NCBI GenBank assembly: GCA_017501025.1
Contig: JAFVXS010000060.1
Coordinates: 1 to 7,585, forward strand
Length of the DNA: 7,585 nt
DNA from: Alistipes sp.
GTDB lineage: Bacteria; Bacteroidota; Bacteroidia; Bacteroidales; Rikenellaceae
Reading direction: 5' to 3'
A model generated the notes under the pieces. It worked only from the letters and a program-made list of their open reading frames with translations. It was not told where the DNA came from and made no database searches. The first letter of the stretch is position 1, and every line of letters starts with the position of its first letter. The position numbers were made by a program, and so were the translations under genes. Positions 1 to 5,599 of the stretch are shown one piece after another.

Positions 1-2
1 AT

Positions 3-47
3 AAAGCGGATACCACAAGTATTATCTTGGGCGTCCGCTTTGTTTTT
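3..47. terminator. Hairpin terminator at left edge
   Basis: Positions 3-10 (AAAGCGGA) pair perfectly with 34-41 (TCCGCTTT). An inner stem pairs CC plus CAAG (13-19, one bulged A) with CTTGGG (26-31) around a 6-nt loop. The plus strand continues as TGTTTTT, so it resembles a Rho-independent terminator for a plus-strand gene left of the window. It could also stop minus-strand transcripts of the lipoprotein that ends at 106, although the U-tract on that side is short. Confidence 0.6.
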
Positions 48-105
48 ATGCAACTAACCAATCTCTGTACTCTGTGTTGGTCGTGCTTATATGGGTCAAG
101 ATATT

Positions 106-462
106 TTATCTACGGGTAAATTCTATTCCCCAAAGAATAATATGATTGTTATCTATCCATTCAACGTAAACGAAATCGGTTTCTCCGTTGCCATCCGCAT
201 AATAGAGTTCCAGAGAGTATCCGTCATATACATATTCTCCTCTGCTGGTTTGATCATCTCCATAATCTGATTGGTAACGCTCACTAAATCTTCCATCCGA
301 GTCAAATCTCATTGTGATAACTTCTTGAGGGGCTGCAGCAACCCAAGTACCAACAATTGAGCGAGATGAGCCTCCGTTATCATCTGATTTGGAGCAGTTT
401 GTGAATGTAGTACACACCATTAAAAAGGACAGTGCAGCCAAAATAAATTTCCAAAGTTTCAT
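106..462 (-). CDS. Small lipocalin-like lipoprotein
   Basis: Protein of 118 aa. Residues 1-22 are a lipoprotein signal peptide (MKLWKF, hydrophobic core, then FTN before Cys23). The mature start CSKSDD is a Bacteroidetes-type acidic surface-export signal, so outer-membrane attachment is likely. Residues 36-118 begin SIVGTW and alternate short strands and turns (FDSDGRFS, GEYVYDG, LELYYADG), the pattern of small lipocalin-like or META-like beta-barrel lipoproteins of Bacteroidales. No ligand can be assigned. An in-frame ATG at 507 exists, but it lies inside the predicted -7 box (505-512) and precedes a non-signal-like KKFK stretch, so I start at 462. The gene seems to be transcribed alone. Family assignment rests on pattern only. 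Confidence 0.75.
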   Translation of the reverse strand: MKLWKFILAALSFLMVCTTFTNCSKSDDNGGSSRSIVGTWVAAAPQEVITMRFDSDGRFSERYQSDYGDDQTSRGEYVYDGYSLELYYADGNGETDFVYVEWIDNNHIILWGIEFTRR

Positions 463-504
463 AAGTTTGAATTTTTTAGAGTTTAACAAAAAATTATGTC
501 GTCG

Positions 505-512
505 CAAAGTTA
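505..512 (-). promoter_or_regulatory. Predicted -7 box for the 106-462 lipoprotein
   Basis: The minus strand reads TAACTTTG, a full match to the Bacteroidetes -7 consensus TAnnTTTG. It would place the transcript start near 500 and give a leader of about 38 nt to the start at 462. I see no good -33 TTTG at the usual spacing, so the promoter is only half supported. Confidence 0.45.
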
Positions 513-578
513 TATGGAAATTATACGTCTGCAGTGAATGGCTTGTTGAATAAATAATTACACAAGTGTTGTAAAAAA

Positions 579-803
579 TTAACGTTTTCCCTGCTGGATT
601 TGCTCCAAATCGTCGGAGTAGTATTGGAAAAAGTTATGGTTTAGTAGCTGCGAAATGCGTAACAAGAGTTCAGAATCAAGGCTCTGTCTTTTGAAAATAT
701 TGTAAATATTGGTTCGTTCGCAATATAGATTGCGAGCAAACCAACTGACCGAACGTTGCTGATTACGCAATTCTTTTTCTATTAGATTGCCAATGTGTAC
801 CAT
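579..803 (-). CDS. Small helix-turn-helix DNA-binding protein (XRE-like)
   Basis: Protein of 74 aa starting MVHIGNLIEK. The body (RSVSWFARNLYCERTNIY..., about residues 17-62) matches the small Bacteroidales XRE/HTH type. There a helix with WFA is followed by a Cys-x-Arg-Thr-Asn-x-Tyr recognition helix, then LLLRIS and a C-terminal FFxYYS. It is probably a DNA-binding regulator; its targets are unknown. The frame stays open upstream to an ATG at 941, which would give 120 aa. The extra 46 residues are Cys/His-rich, unlike any family N-terminus I recognise, and use codons such as CGA, CGG and ATA, so I prefer 803. The longer form remains possible because the only clear promoter (1069-1100) lies far upstream. 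Its stop is 71 bp upstream, on the minus strand, of the lipoprotein ORF's open frame. Confidence 0.75.
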   Translation of the reverse strand: MVHIGNLIEKELRNQQRSVSWFARNLYCERTNIYNIFKRQSLDSELLLRISQLLNHNFFQYYSDDLEQIQQGKR

Positions 804-981
804 ATCGGAGGTGCTGTAAGCCTTATAAAAAGAGAGCACGGACACGCTTTTTATCCACTCCCGAGGTATTGGACGACCCACATAATGAGATAAAAGAGGA
901 TGCCCGTGCGTACAGCACAAGCATCGACCGTCTATCTTCATTACGTGCGAAAGTGTCCAATTTTCGGGTGTAAGAGAAACG

Positions 982-1033
982 CCGATGCGCTTTTGTATGT
1001 CTTGATCGGAGTGCTTATAGCTCTGCCGATCGG
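982..1033 (-). promoter_or_regulatory. Leader with mutually exclusive stems
   Basis: GATCGG at 1004-1009 can pair with CCGATC at 1026-1031. Its ATCGG part can instead pair with CCGAT at 982-986, and 1026-1033 is itself the palindrome CCGATCGG. All of these lie in the predicted 5' leader of the HTH gene. On the plus strand the 1004-1031 stem is followed by GGTTTTTAT, so it could alternatively be a plus-strand terminator. The stems are short and the regulatory role is inference. Confidence 0.3.
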
Positions 1034-1068
1034 TTTTTATACTATTTGTTTTTAATAAATTTTCGTTA

Positions 1069-1100
1069 CAAATTTAGTAAATGTATAGTAAAATAGCAAA
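1069..1100 (-). promoter_or_regulatory. Bacteroidetes-type promoter for the HTH gene
   Basis: On the minus strand, TTTG (1100-1097) is followed after a 20-bp spacer by TAAATTTG (1076-1069). This matches both the -33 TTTG and -7 TAnnTTTG elements at consensus spacing. Transcription would start near 1064 and leave a leader of about 120 nt to the ATG at 941, or about 260 nt to 803. Confidence 0.65.
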
Positions 1101-1206
1101 TAGCTTTATATAAGGCAGACCTTACAATAAGGCGTTATACATCTTATTTAATGTCCATTAACTACTCTGTATTGGCAGCATTGGTAATCTGATGGAGGGC
1201 TTTGTC

Positions 1207-2064
1207 CTATTTCAAATATTTTGAAAAGAATTTCCAGATTTCGGCAGCGGTATCCAGATCCTTTTCTGCCCACGAGTGTTTGCCACCGATAACCTCATAG
1301 AGCCAGACCTCGTGGCCATTGGTGCCATTGACATAGCGGTGAGCCACCACCTGATTGCGACGCAGAGGCAGTTTCTCGGTCTCCTCGTGCGTACAGCGAT
1401 TCAGTGCTGCCCAATAGCCGACAGCCCTCGGAACAGCGATATACTCGCCCCAACCGCCCGCATTGGTAGGGTCGCCATTCCAAGCCGAAGTCTTATCGAG
1501 CGTACCGTGTACCTCCATCACCGGAACGATGCGTTTTGGTGTCAAATCGCGATACATCCACTCCATCATCAAGCCCGAAACAGGTGCAACAGCTGCAAAC
1601 ATCTTTGACTGCATAGCCAACAGATACGACATCTCTCCACCGTTAGAGTGACCCGTAGCAAAGACATTCTCGCGGCTCAACTTATACCTCTTTTGCAGAT
1701 AGCGAACCAATCGCTCCGTAAATCCGACATCGTCACGCGACCAGCCATTCTCGATGTGGAACGAATAGCCCACGCTCCAACAGTTTTTACCCTTAAAATC
1801 CTTCGGGCCCTTCGGATAGCATACCGCAAAACCGTGCTTATCGGCAATATCGTTCATTCCGTAGTGCACCGACGGAATACGACGAGAGCCGTAGCCGTGG
1901 AAAATCATAACCAACGGAGCATCGGCTTTAAGATTTTCGGGCAGATAGAGGTAGTATGTATAATCGACCCCCTTATGGCGAAATACGTGTTCGGTAACTC
2001 TGTTTTCGGCAAAGGTTGTCAGGGCAAACAGACCCAACAGAAGTGTTAAAGCAAAGCGTTTCAT
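1207..2064 (-). CDS. Secreted CE1/PHB-depolymerase-like esterase
   Basis: Protein of 285 aa with an alpha/beta-hydrolase fold of the LpqC/feruloyl esterase/polyhydroxybutyrate depolymerase type. Residues 1-19 form a Sec signal peptide (core LTLLLGLFALTTFA). The catalytic triad is readable: Ser140 in GHSNGG (the nucleophile elbow), Asp190 in HGTLD and His263 in GGKHSW. HGYG at 56-59 fits the oxyanion region. YLPENL, APLVMIFHG and the KNCW segment are typical of the family. It probably hydrolyses ester-linked substituents (acetyl or feruloyl) on plant polysaccharide in the periplasm or outside the cell; the sequence does not settle the substrate. It is the last gene of a three-esterase operon, 8 bp after the CE7-like gene. 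Length is normal and no key residue is missing. Confidence 0.88.
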   Translation of the reverse strand: MKRFALTLLLGLFALTTFAENRVTEHVFRHKGVDYTYYLYLPENLKADAPLVMIFHGYGSRRIPSVHYGMNDIADKHGFAVCYPKGPKDFKGKNCWSVGYSFHIENGWSRDDVGFTERLVRYLQKRYKLSRENVFATGHSNGGEMSYLLAMQSKMFAAVAPVSGLMMEWMYRDLTPKRIVPVMEVHGTLDKTSAWNGDPTNAGGWGEYIAVPRAVGYWAALNRCTHEETEKLPLRRNQVVAHRYVNGTNGHEVWLYEVIGGKHSWAEKDLDTAAEIWKFFSKYLK

Positions 2065-2072
2065 TCTATCAT

Positions 2073-3371
2073 CTATTTTTTAAGTTGTTCCATCATCCAA
2101 TCCGAACGAGCCTCAATCTGTTCAGGATATGTATAGTGACGCGATTGTGGCACAACCATAGCCTCCTTTGGCGATGTCACCACATTGTAGCAGCCCTGAA
2201 TCGATGTAGGACATACCACAAGGTCGTTATAGCCGTACGTAAAGAAGATCGGCACGTTCAGATGGCGAGCAAAGTTGATAACATCGTAATACTTCACCGT
2301 CTCCAAACGCTCCTTTGTTGCCAAAGCCTTATTCTTGAAGAGGTATGGCCACGAATTACCCTGATTGTGGAGATAACCTGTCAAATCGCACATTGCGGGA
2401 TAGAGTACCGCTGCACACTTTACACGAGGATTCAAAGCTGCGGTCGTAATCGACAACGCACCACCCTGACTGCCGCCCATCACACCAATACGCTCGGCAT
2501 CGACAAAGTCCAACCCTGCGAGGAAGTCGATAGCTCTTGCACAACCGACAAAAACTCGCTTGTAGAAGTACTTATCCTTATCATCGACACGTGCTGCCGG
2601 ATAGTCCAACAACGACGCCTGTTTCAGATTTTCGTATATCGACTCATCTTTCAGCACCGTAGGAATACCGTGAATACCGACTTCGAGGGTTACAAAGCCA
2701 CGCTCTGCCTCGCGGAAATAGCCCTTACGCGAACGACAACCGGCACCCGGCACAATCAGAATTGCAGGCACTCGCTCGCCCTCCTTCAAATTGGCAGGCA
2801 CACACATCGTTCCGTAGATAAACGAGCCTGATTTGTGTGTTTGGAAACGGGCAGAATAGACATTAACCTTCGATGTGCAACGCTCCGGAATAAGGGTCAA
2901 TTGAGGCAACATTGCCACCTTCTCATTCGCTTTGAGAGCCGACTGCCAGAACTCATCAAAATCCTTCGGCATAATGGTCTTTGGCTCGATGCGTTCAGGC
3001 TCGAATGCTGCTGTTGCACACTCCTCGTAGCTCTTGCCATTTACCTTTGCCCAGACACGGCAACGCAAAAAGCCCGGTTTCTTCATCGTGTGACCCGAAA
3101 GTGCAATCTTACCGTCAGGCAACACCTTCTGCTCCTTTTCGAGTGGCGGAAGAAAATCTTCGCTAATCTCGTATCGAATCTCGGCATTCTCCACTGCCGC
3201 ATTGCTACACGTCAGCACCTCGACATTAAATACAGGTTTTTCACCACATTTGTAAACCCAATCGGCGTGGTCGGGTGTCACAACCACTTTTATCAATGTT
3301 TGGCGTGGTTGTGCAACGACAACCGCAAAGCCCAAAGCGATAAGTATCGCCAAAAAAGACAATCTCTTCAT
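2073..3371 (-). CDS. Secreted acetyl xylan esterase-like hydrolase (CE7/AXE1)
   Basis: Protein of 432 aa. Residues 1-20 are a Sec signal peptide (ALGFAVVVA before Gln21). Residues 30-125 form a beta-rich N-terminal domain. The CE7-like alpha/beta hydrolase begins around DFDEFWQ (137-143), a hallmark of acetyl xylan esterase/cephalosporin C deacetylase. The triad is visible: Ser301 in GGSQGG, Asp383 in YGYNDLVVCPTS and His412 in SRHYTYPEQ. YFYKRVFVGCARAIDFL (268-284) also fits the family. The expected role is removal of acetyl groups from xylo-oligosaccharides or related glycans in the periplasm. The extra N-terminal domain makes it longer than the roughly 320-aa single-domain CE7 enzymes, as is common in exported Bacteroidales members. 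It sits between the SGNH gene (24-bp gap) and the CE1-like gene (8-bp gap). Confidence 0.9.
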   Translation of the reverse strand: MKRLSFLAILIALGFAVVVAQPRQTLIKVVVTPDHADWVYKCGEKPVFNVEVLTCSNAAVENAEIRYEISEDFLPPLEKEQKVLPDGKIALSGHTMKKPGFLRCRVWAKVNGKSYEECATAAFEPERIEPKTIMPKDFDEFWQSALKANEKVAMLPQLTLIPERCTSKVNVYSARFQTHKSGSFIYGTMCVPANLKEGERVPAILIVPGAGCRSRKGYFREAERGFVTLEVGIHGIPTVLKDESIYENLKQASLLDYPAARVDDKDKYFYKRVFVGCARAIDFLAGLDFVDAERIGVMGGSQGGALSITTAALNPRVKCAAVLYPAMCDLTGYLHNQGNSWPYLFKNKALATKERLETVKYYDVINFARHLNVPIFFTYGYNDLVVCPTSIQGCYNVVTSPKEAMVVPQSRHYTYPEQIEARSDWMMEQLKK

Positions 3372-3395
3372 ATATCTCTAAATTTTATTGATTTT

Positions 3396-4148
3396 CTATT
3401 TACCCTGCAACTCCTTCAACAACATAGGTTTAAGCAGTGCTGTCCAACGTGCATAGCCTTGTGCATTGACGTGCAATTTATCCTCAACAAACATCGTAGG
3501 GTCAATCTCTCCATCAGCAGTATGCAGCACCGAGCAGGTATCGACAAAAGTCACCTGACTGCTTCGTGCGGCATACTCCTTCATTAAGGAGTTGAACACC
3601 GTATGACGTTCGCGCAGAGCCTCACGACGCTGGTTATGCTTGATTGCCATAAAATAGACAGGCACATTCGGATAGTCTGCTGCCAGACGGTCGAAAAGCA
3701 GACGGTACAAATCGAAGAGTTCGCCTACGGAGATATCGATTTTAGGATTTGTACGCATATCGTTGTCGCAATATATCACGAAACATTTTGGCTGATAATC
3801 TGCCATAACGACCTCGTAATTGTAGTGCAAATCACGCAACGTAGCACCACCGTAACCACGATTAACTACTTTTAGCGGTGCCATATCCTGCTGCAACGTC
3901 TTCCAGCGGCGGATGGACGAACTGCCGAAGAACATCACATCGCACACCTTATCCTCGGTCAATGCTCGCTCTTTAAGGACCACCAAATCCTTCTCTTCGT
4001 AGCGTTGAATCCACTTCTTATCGCACAAGTGGGAGACTTTCAATGAGCCCTCAATCTTGATTTTATCGTCTTGAACAGTTGCAATGTTGTTTTTTACGGC
4101 ACAAGATGTTGCACACAACAGACACAGAAGTAAAAGTAAATTTTTCAT
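3396..4148 (-). CDS. SGNH/GDSL-type hydrolase lipoprotein
   Basis: Protein of 250 aa. A short lipoprotein signal peptide (MKNLLLLLCLLCATS) precedes Cys16. SGNH blocks appear in order: FFGSSSIRRW (block I, nucleophile Ser among 76-78), NRGYGGATLRD (block II Gly, about 98-101), IYCDNDM (block III Asn129) and EDKLHVNAQGY (block V, Asp223 and His226). This is the arrangement of Bacteroidales carbohydrate esterases with a GSSSI motif, so it is probably an acetylesterase acting on sugar O-acetyl groups. It is the first gene of the operon, 24 bp before the CE7-like gene and about 22 nt after the predicted transcript start. The cysteines beyond the lipobox are not obviously catalytic. The hydrolase family is secure; the substrate is inferred from neighbours. 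Confidence 0.88.
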   Translation of the reverse strand: MKNLLLLLCLLCATSCAVKNNIATVQDDKIKIEGSLKVSHLCDKKWIQRYEEKDLVVLKERALTEDKVCDVMFFGSSSIRRWKTLQQDMAPLKVVNRGYGGATLRDLHYNYEVVMADYQPKCFVIYCDNDMRTNPKIDISVGELFDLYRLLFDRLAADYPNVPVYFMAIKHNQRREALRERHTVFNSLMKEYAARSSQVTFVDTCSVLHTADGEIDPTMFVEDKLHVNAQGYARWTALLKPMLLKELQGK

Positions 4149-4175
4149 AAATCAATTATTTGATATTCGATAGAG

Positions 4176-4183
4176 CAAATGTA
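4176..4183 (-). promoter_or_regulatory. Predicted -7 box of the three-esterase operon
   Basis: The minus strand reads TACATTTG, a full match to TAnnTTTG, placed so that transcription starts near 4171, about 22 nt before the SGNH start codon. It overlaps an inverted repeat CAAAT (4176-4180)/ATTTG (4188-4192), which could be an operator. No TTTG is seen at the -33 distance, so an activator may be needed. Confidence 0.5.
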
Positions 4184-4294
4184 GTAAATTTGAATCAATA
4201 TATTATCCGACACCGTAAAAAAGTTTCAACAGAATGTTACACGACAACTGCCTATAAGGTATATAAACTGACCTATTTTACATTAATGTCTAAC

Positions 4295-4336
4295 AAAGTT
4301 GCCCCCGCCAAATTTGTTTTTGGCGGGGGCAACTTT
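4295..4336. terminator. Strong hairpin terminator after the fimbrillin-like gene
   Basis: Positions 4295-4312 and 4319-4336 form a perfect 18-bp stem with a GC-rich core (GCCCCCGCC/GGCGGGGGC) and a 6-nt loop. AAA flanks the stem on one side and TTT on the other, so each strand ends in UUU. It begins 22 bp after the fimbrillin-like stop codon and separates that unit from the esterase operon promoter. The U-tract is short, but the stem is very stable. It mainly serves the minus strand, since no plus-strand gene lies upstream. Confidence 0.85.
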
Positions 4337-4358
4337 AAGTATCTATCCTATATTATGG

Positions 4359-5171
4359 CTACTCTGTAACCACCTCCCACTTGGCAGGAGATGCAATCGG
4401 ACCATCCATAATGATAGCACTACCGTTTAAGAGCATCTTATCTGTAAAGGTACGTTTGTAGGTCGTTGTTCCATTCGATAGCGTAAAGGTCAAAGAGGTA
4501 GGCGAATAGGCATTCGAGCCTCCAAAGAATGAAACGCCATCCTCATTTGCAAATCCTTGGAGGGGGTCATTGGCTGCACCATTTGCCGGGCTAAGACTAC
4601 CACTCTCAACAATTGAAAAGCCTGTTGTTTGTATCAGTTTGTCACAGCAAAGTGTCCAATTGCCACTAACATCGATTCCTCGAACTGTCACTTGTGCACA
4701 CGGAGCTCTCATAACGATATCCAATATGATTCGATTCTCAACAACCGAGTATGTGCCATTATTGCACTCCATATAACAAACACCATTATCGCCATTTGCA
4801 TAGACCATCAACATTCCGGGCACAGGAGACCACACATCGCCCACAACATTGATATAACCGGCACGCAACTCTTTGGTCTCTTTGGCTGCAACCTCTTCTG
4901 CTGTTGTTCCAACCCACGCAGAAGCCCAAGAGCCTGCGTTATAAGTAAGAGTCAAATACTTCTCATAGCCATAATCACCATTAAAGAATACATACACAAC
5001 ATCGCCATCTTCCCACGAATTGCGAGCAGCACGACTCTCTCCGCCAAACGATGCCTTCTCTACATTTACAACCAACTGATACTCGGATGAAGAGTTCGAC
5101 ACGTCATCCTTCGAACAACCCACTGCAAATACCAATGCAAGGGTACTTATTGCATAAATAATCTGTTTCAT
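4359..5171 (-). CDS. Fimbrillin/Mfa-like lipoprotein
   Basis: Protein of 270 aa. The signal peptide ends AVG before Cys19, and CSKDD follows as an acidic surface-export signal. Residues 45-65 (ESRAARNSWEDGDVVYVFF) show the Arg-containing segment and W-x-x-GD-x-(V/I) pattern typical of the first strand of Bacteroidales fimbrillin (FimA/Mfa-like) proteins. The rest is beta-rich, Gly/Asn/Thr/Ser-rich and ends near KWEVVTE. It is therefore a likely surface or pilus-type structural protein, maturing after lipidation and possibly after cleavage at Arg47 or Arg50 by analogy with FimA. At 270 aa it is shorter than most major pilins. No anchor, tip or usher gene is seen nearby, so it may be an accessory pilin or a stand-alone surface lipoprotein. 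It lies 41 bp after the small peptide gene and before a strong terminator. Confidence 0.7.
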   Translation of the reverse strand: MKQIIYAISTLALVFAVGCSKDDVSNSSSEYQLVVNVEKASFGGESRAARNSWEDGDVVYVFFNGDYGYEKYLTLTYNAGSWASAWVGTTAEEVAAKETKELRAGYINVVGDVWSPVPGMLMVYANGDNGVCYMECNNGTYSVVENRIILDIVMRAPCAQVTVRGIDVSGNWTLCCDKLIQTTGFSIVESGSLSPANGAANDPLQGFANEDGVSFFGGSNAYSPTSLTFTLSNGTTTYKRTFTDKMLLNGSAIIMDGPIASPAKWEVVTE

Positions 5172-5212
5172 CTTTCCAAAACGTGTTTAATTGTTAATTT
5201 TTCAATTCTCTT

Positions 5213-5338
5213 TTACTCCCAATCCGATTCTGTTCCAAAACCTGTAAATTGAGGTTCTTTACTCTCGATAAAACCTTGCTCAACAGCCATTTCGTGCACC
5301 TCGGCTTCGGGTGCTACATAATTCTTTCTGTCTTTCAT
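5213..5338 (-). CDS. 41-aa acidic peptide upstream of fimbrillin-like gene
   Basis: An ATG at 5338 opens a 41-codon frame ending in TAA at 5213. The peptide begins MKDRKNYVAPEAEVHEM, continues VEQGFIES, and ends GFGTESDWE. The basic start, a Tyr-x-x-Pro-Glu-x-Glu-Val core and a Gly/Ser/acidic/Trp tail form the pattern I associate with short Bacteroidales proteins encoded just upstream of surface lipoprotein and fimbrillin-like genes. It has no signal peptide or membrane segment. It is 41 bp upstream of the fimbrillin-like start, so co-transcription is very likely. Function is unknown; a secreted-peptide precursor or an assembly partner is possible. It is too short for many gene finders. Confidence 0.65.
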   Translation of the reverse strand: MKDRKNYVAPEAEVHEMAVEQGFIESKEPQFTGFGTESDWE

Positions 5339-5383
5339 AGTATTAAATTATTAAAAAGTGGAAAATAATAAACACAACGACAA

Positions 5384-5409
5384 ACCCCACATATACACAC
5401 GTGCGGGGT
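5384..5409 (-). promoter_or_regulatory. Hairpin in leader upstream of the 41-aa gene
   Basis: ACCCC (5384-5388) pairs with GGGGT (5405-5409). After one mismatch, CAT (5390-5392) pairs with GTG (5401-5403, one G-T pair) around an 8-nt loop. In the minus-strand transcript it comes after the short leader ORF (stop at 5436) and before the 41-aa gene, followed by a U-rich but interrupted stretch. It could act as an attenuator or protect the RNA. The C9 tract upstream could compete for its GGGG strand. Confidence 0.3.
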
Positions 5410-5435
5410 AGAAAATATAACCAACTGATATTCTA

Positions 5436-5528
5436 TTACTTACGCAATAGGGGGGGGGTAATTGAAGATGGGTCGGATTTAAGACAAAGTCCGAAACAAC
5501 GCTGTATTATGTTGCCCACCATCTTCAT
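5436..5528 (-). CDS. Possible short leader ORF containing a C9 tract
   Basis: An ATG at 5528 opens a 30-codon frame to TAA at 5436. The peptide begins MKMVGNIIQRCFGLCLKSD and ends PSSITPPLLRK. The start lies about 17 nt after the transcript start predicted from the TAATTTTG box, so it would be the first ORF of the fimbrillin-like transcript. Codons 24-27 are made of the C9 run. Losing one C would extend the frame through the downstream hairpin to a stop at 5351, 12 nt before the next ATG and in its frame; gaining one C would end it after 29 codons. Translation is unproven. The same bases also form RNA stems and may instead be non-coding or a dispersed repeat. Confidence 0.35.
   Translation of the reverse strand: MKMVGNIIQRCFGLCLKSDPSSITPPLLRK
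5450..5458. repeat. G9/C9 homopolymer tract
   Basis: Nine consecutive G on the plus strand (C on the minus strand) lie in an otherwise A/T-rich intergenic region. Tracts of this length are prone to slipped-strand mispairing. This one falls inside the predicted leader of the fimbrillin-like unit and inside the short leader ORF. Confidence 0.9.
5463..5527 (-). ncRNA. Candidate three-way-junction RNA structure in leader
   Basis: A 9-bp outer stem pairs 5463-5471 (TGAAGATGG) with 5519-5527 (CCATCTTCA). Inside it, TCGGATTT (5473-5480) pairs with AAA plus TCCGA (5486-5494, one bulged base) around a 5-nt loop, and CAAC (5497-5500) pairs with GTTG (5511-5514). It begins about 18 nt after the predicted minus-strand transcript start. 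It matches no riboswitch class I recognise. It could be a cis-regulatory leader, part of a dispersed repeat, or chance. Confidence 0.35.
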
Positions 5529-5545
5529 ATATTTATATCGAATTT

Positions 5546-5562
5546 GTGACAAAATTAGTCAC
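5546..5562. promoter_or_regulatory. Palindrome overlapping a promoter (possible operator)
   Basis: GTGAC (5546-5550) and GTCAC (5558-5562) form a perfect 5-bp inverted repeat around 7 bp. The spacer and left arm contain the minus-strand -7 box at 5550-5557. A dimeric regulator bound here would block or reshape that promoter. The half-site spacing does not fit a CRP site. Confidence 0.4.
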
Positions 5563-5580
5563 TTTCTGTCAAAAATGCAA
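5550..5580 (-). promoter_or_regulatory. Promoter of the fimbrillin-like unit
   Basis: On the minus strand, TTG (5580-5578) is followed after 20 bp by TAATTTTG (5557-5550), a full TAnnTTTG match at consensus spacing. The start would be near 5545. The leader to the 41-aa gene at 5338 would then be about 207 nt and contain the short ORF, the C9 tract and both hairpin regions. Confidence 0.55.
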
Positions 5581-5599
5581 TTATTTTTATCTTTTTTTA

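Larger units (their letters stand above)
804..1206. other. Non-coding stretch between HTH gene and esterase operon
   Basis: If the HTH gene starts at 803, this 403-bp stretch holds its predicted promoter (1069-1100), a leader with competing GATCGG/CCGAT pairings (982-1033), and a small TAAGG-CAGA-CCTTA-CAA-TAAGG alternating repeat at 1111-1132. I find no convincing Rho-independent terminator for the esterase operon that ends at 1207, so some readthrough into the HTH gene is possible. No additional gene is supported. Confidence 0.5.

Noticed and set aside
463..507. N-terminal extension of the small lipoprotein to the ATG at 507
   Set aside because: The added residues break the signal-peptide layout, and the codon overlaps the predicted -7 promoter box.
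2016..2831. Long plus-strand open frame (271 codons)
   Set aside because: It lies antisense to the CE7-like esterase, whose signal peptide and catalytic triad are clear. Its translation is Cys/His/Arg/Thr-rich and resembles no protein family.
2835..3587. Plus-strand open frame (250 codons)
   Set aside because: It is antisense to the CE7-like and SGNH genes and has a composition typical of a shadow frame, with no domain.
4273..4369. Short plus-strand ORF starting MSNKVAPAKF
   Set aside because: It reads through the perfect terminator hairpin, which explains its palindromic look; there is no other coding support.
5463..5527. Invertible promoter flanked by the 9-bp inverted repeats
   Set aside because: The 47 bp between the repeats contain no TAnnTTTG box on either strand, and no recombinase gene is present in the window. 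An RNA stem explains the repeats better.
5546..5562. CRP-type operator (TGTGA/TCACA)
   Set aside because: The half sites are TGTGA and TCACT with 9 bp between them instead of 6.
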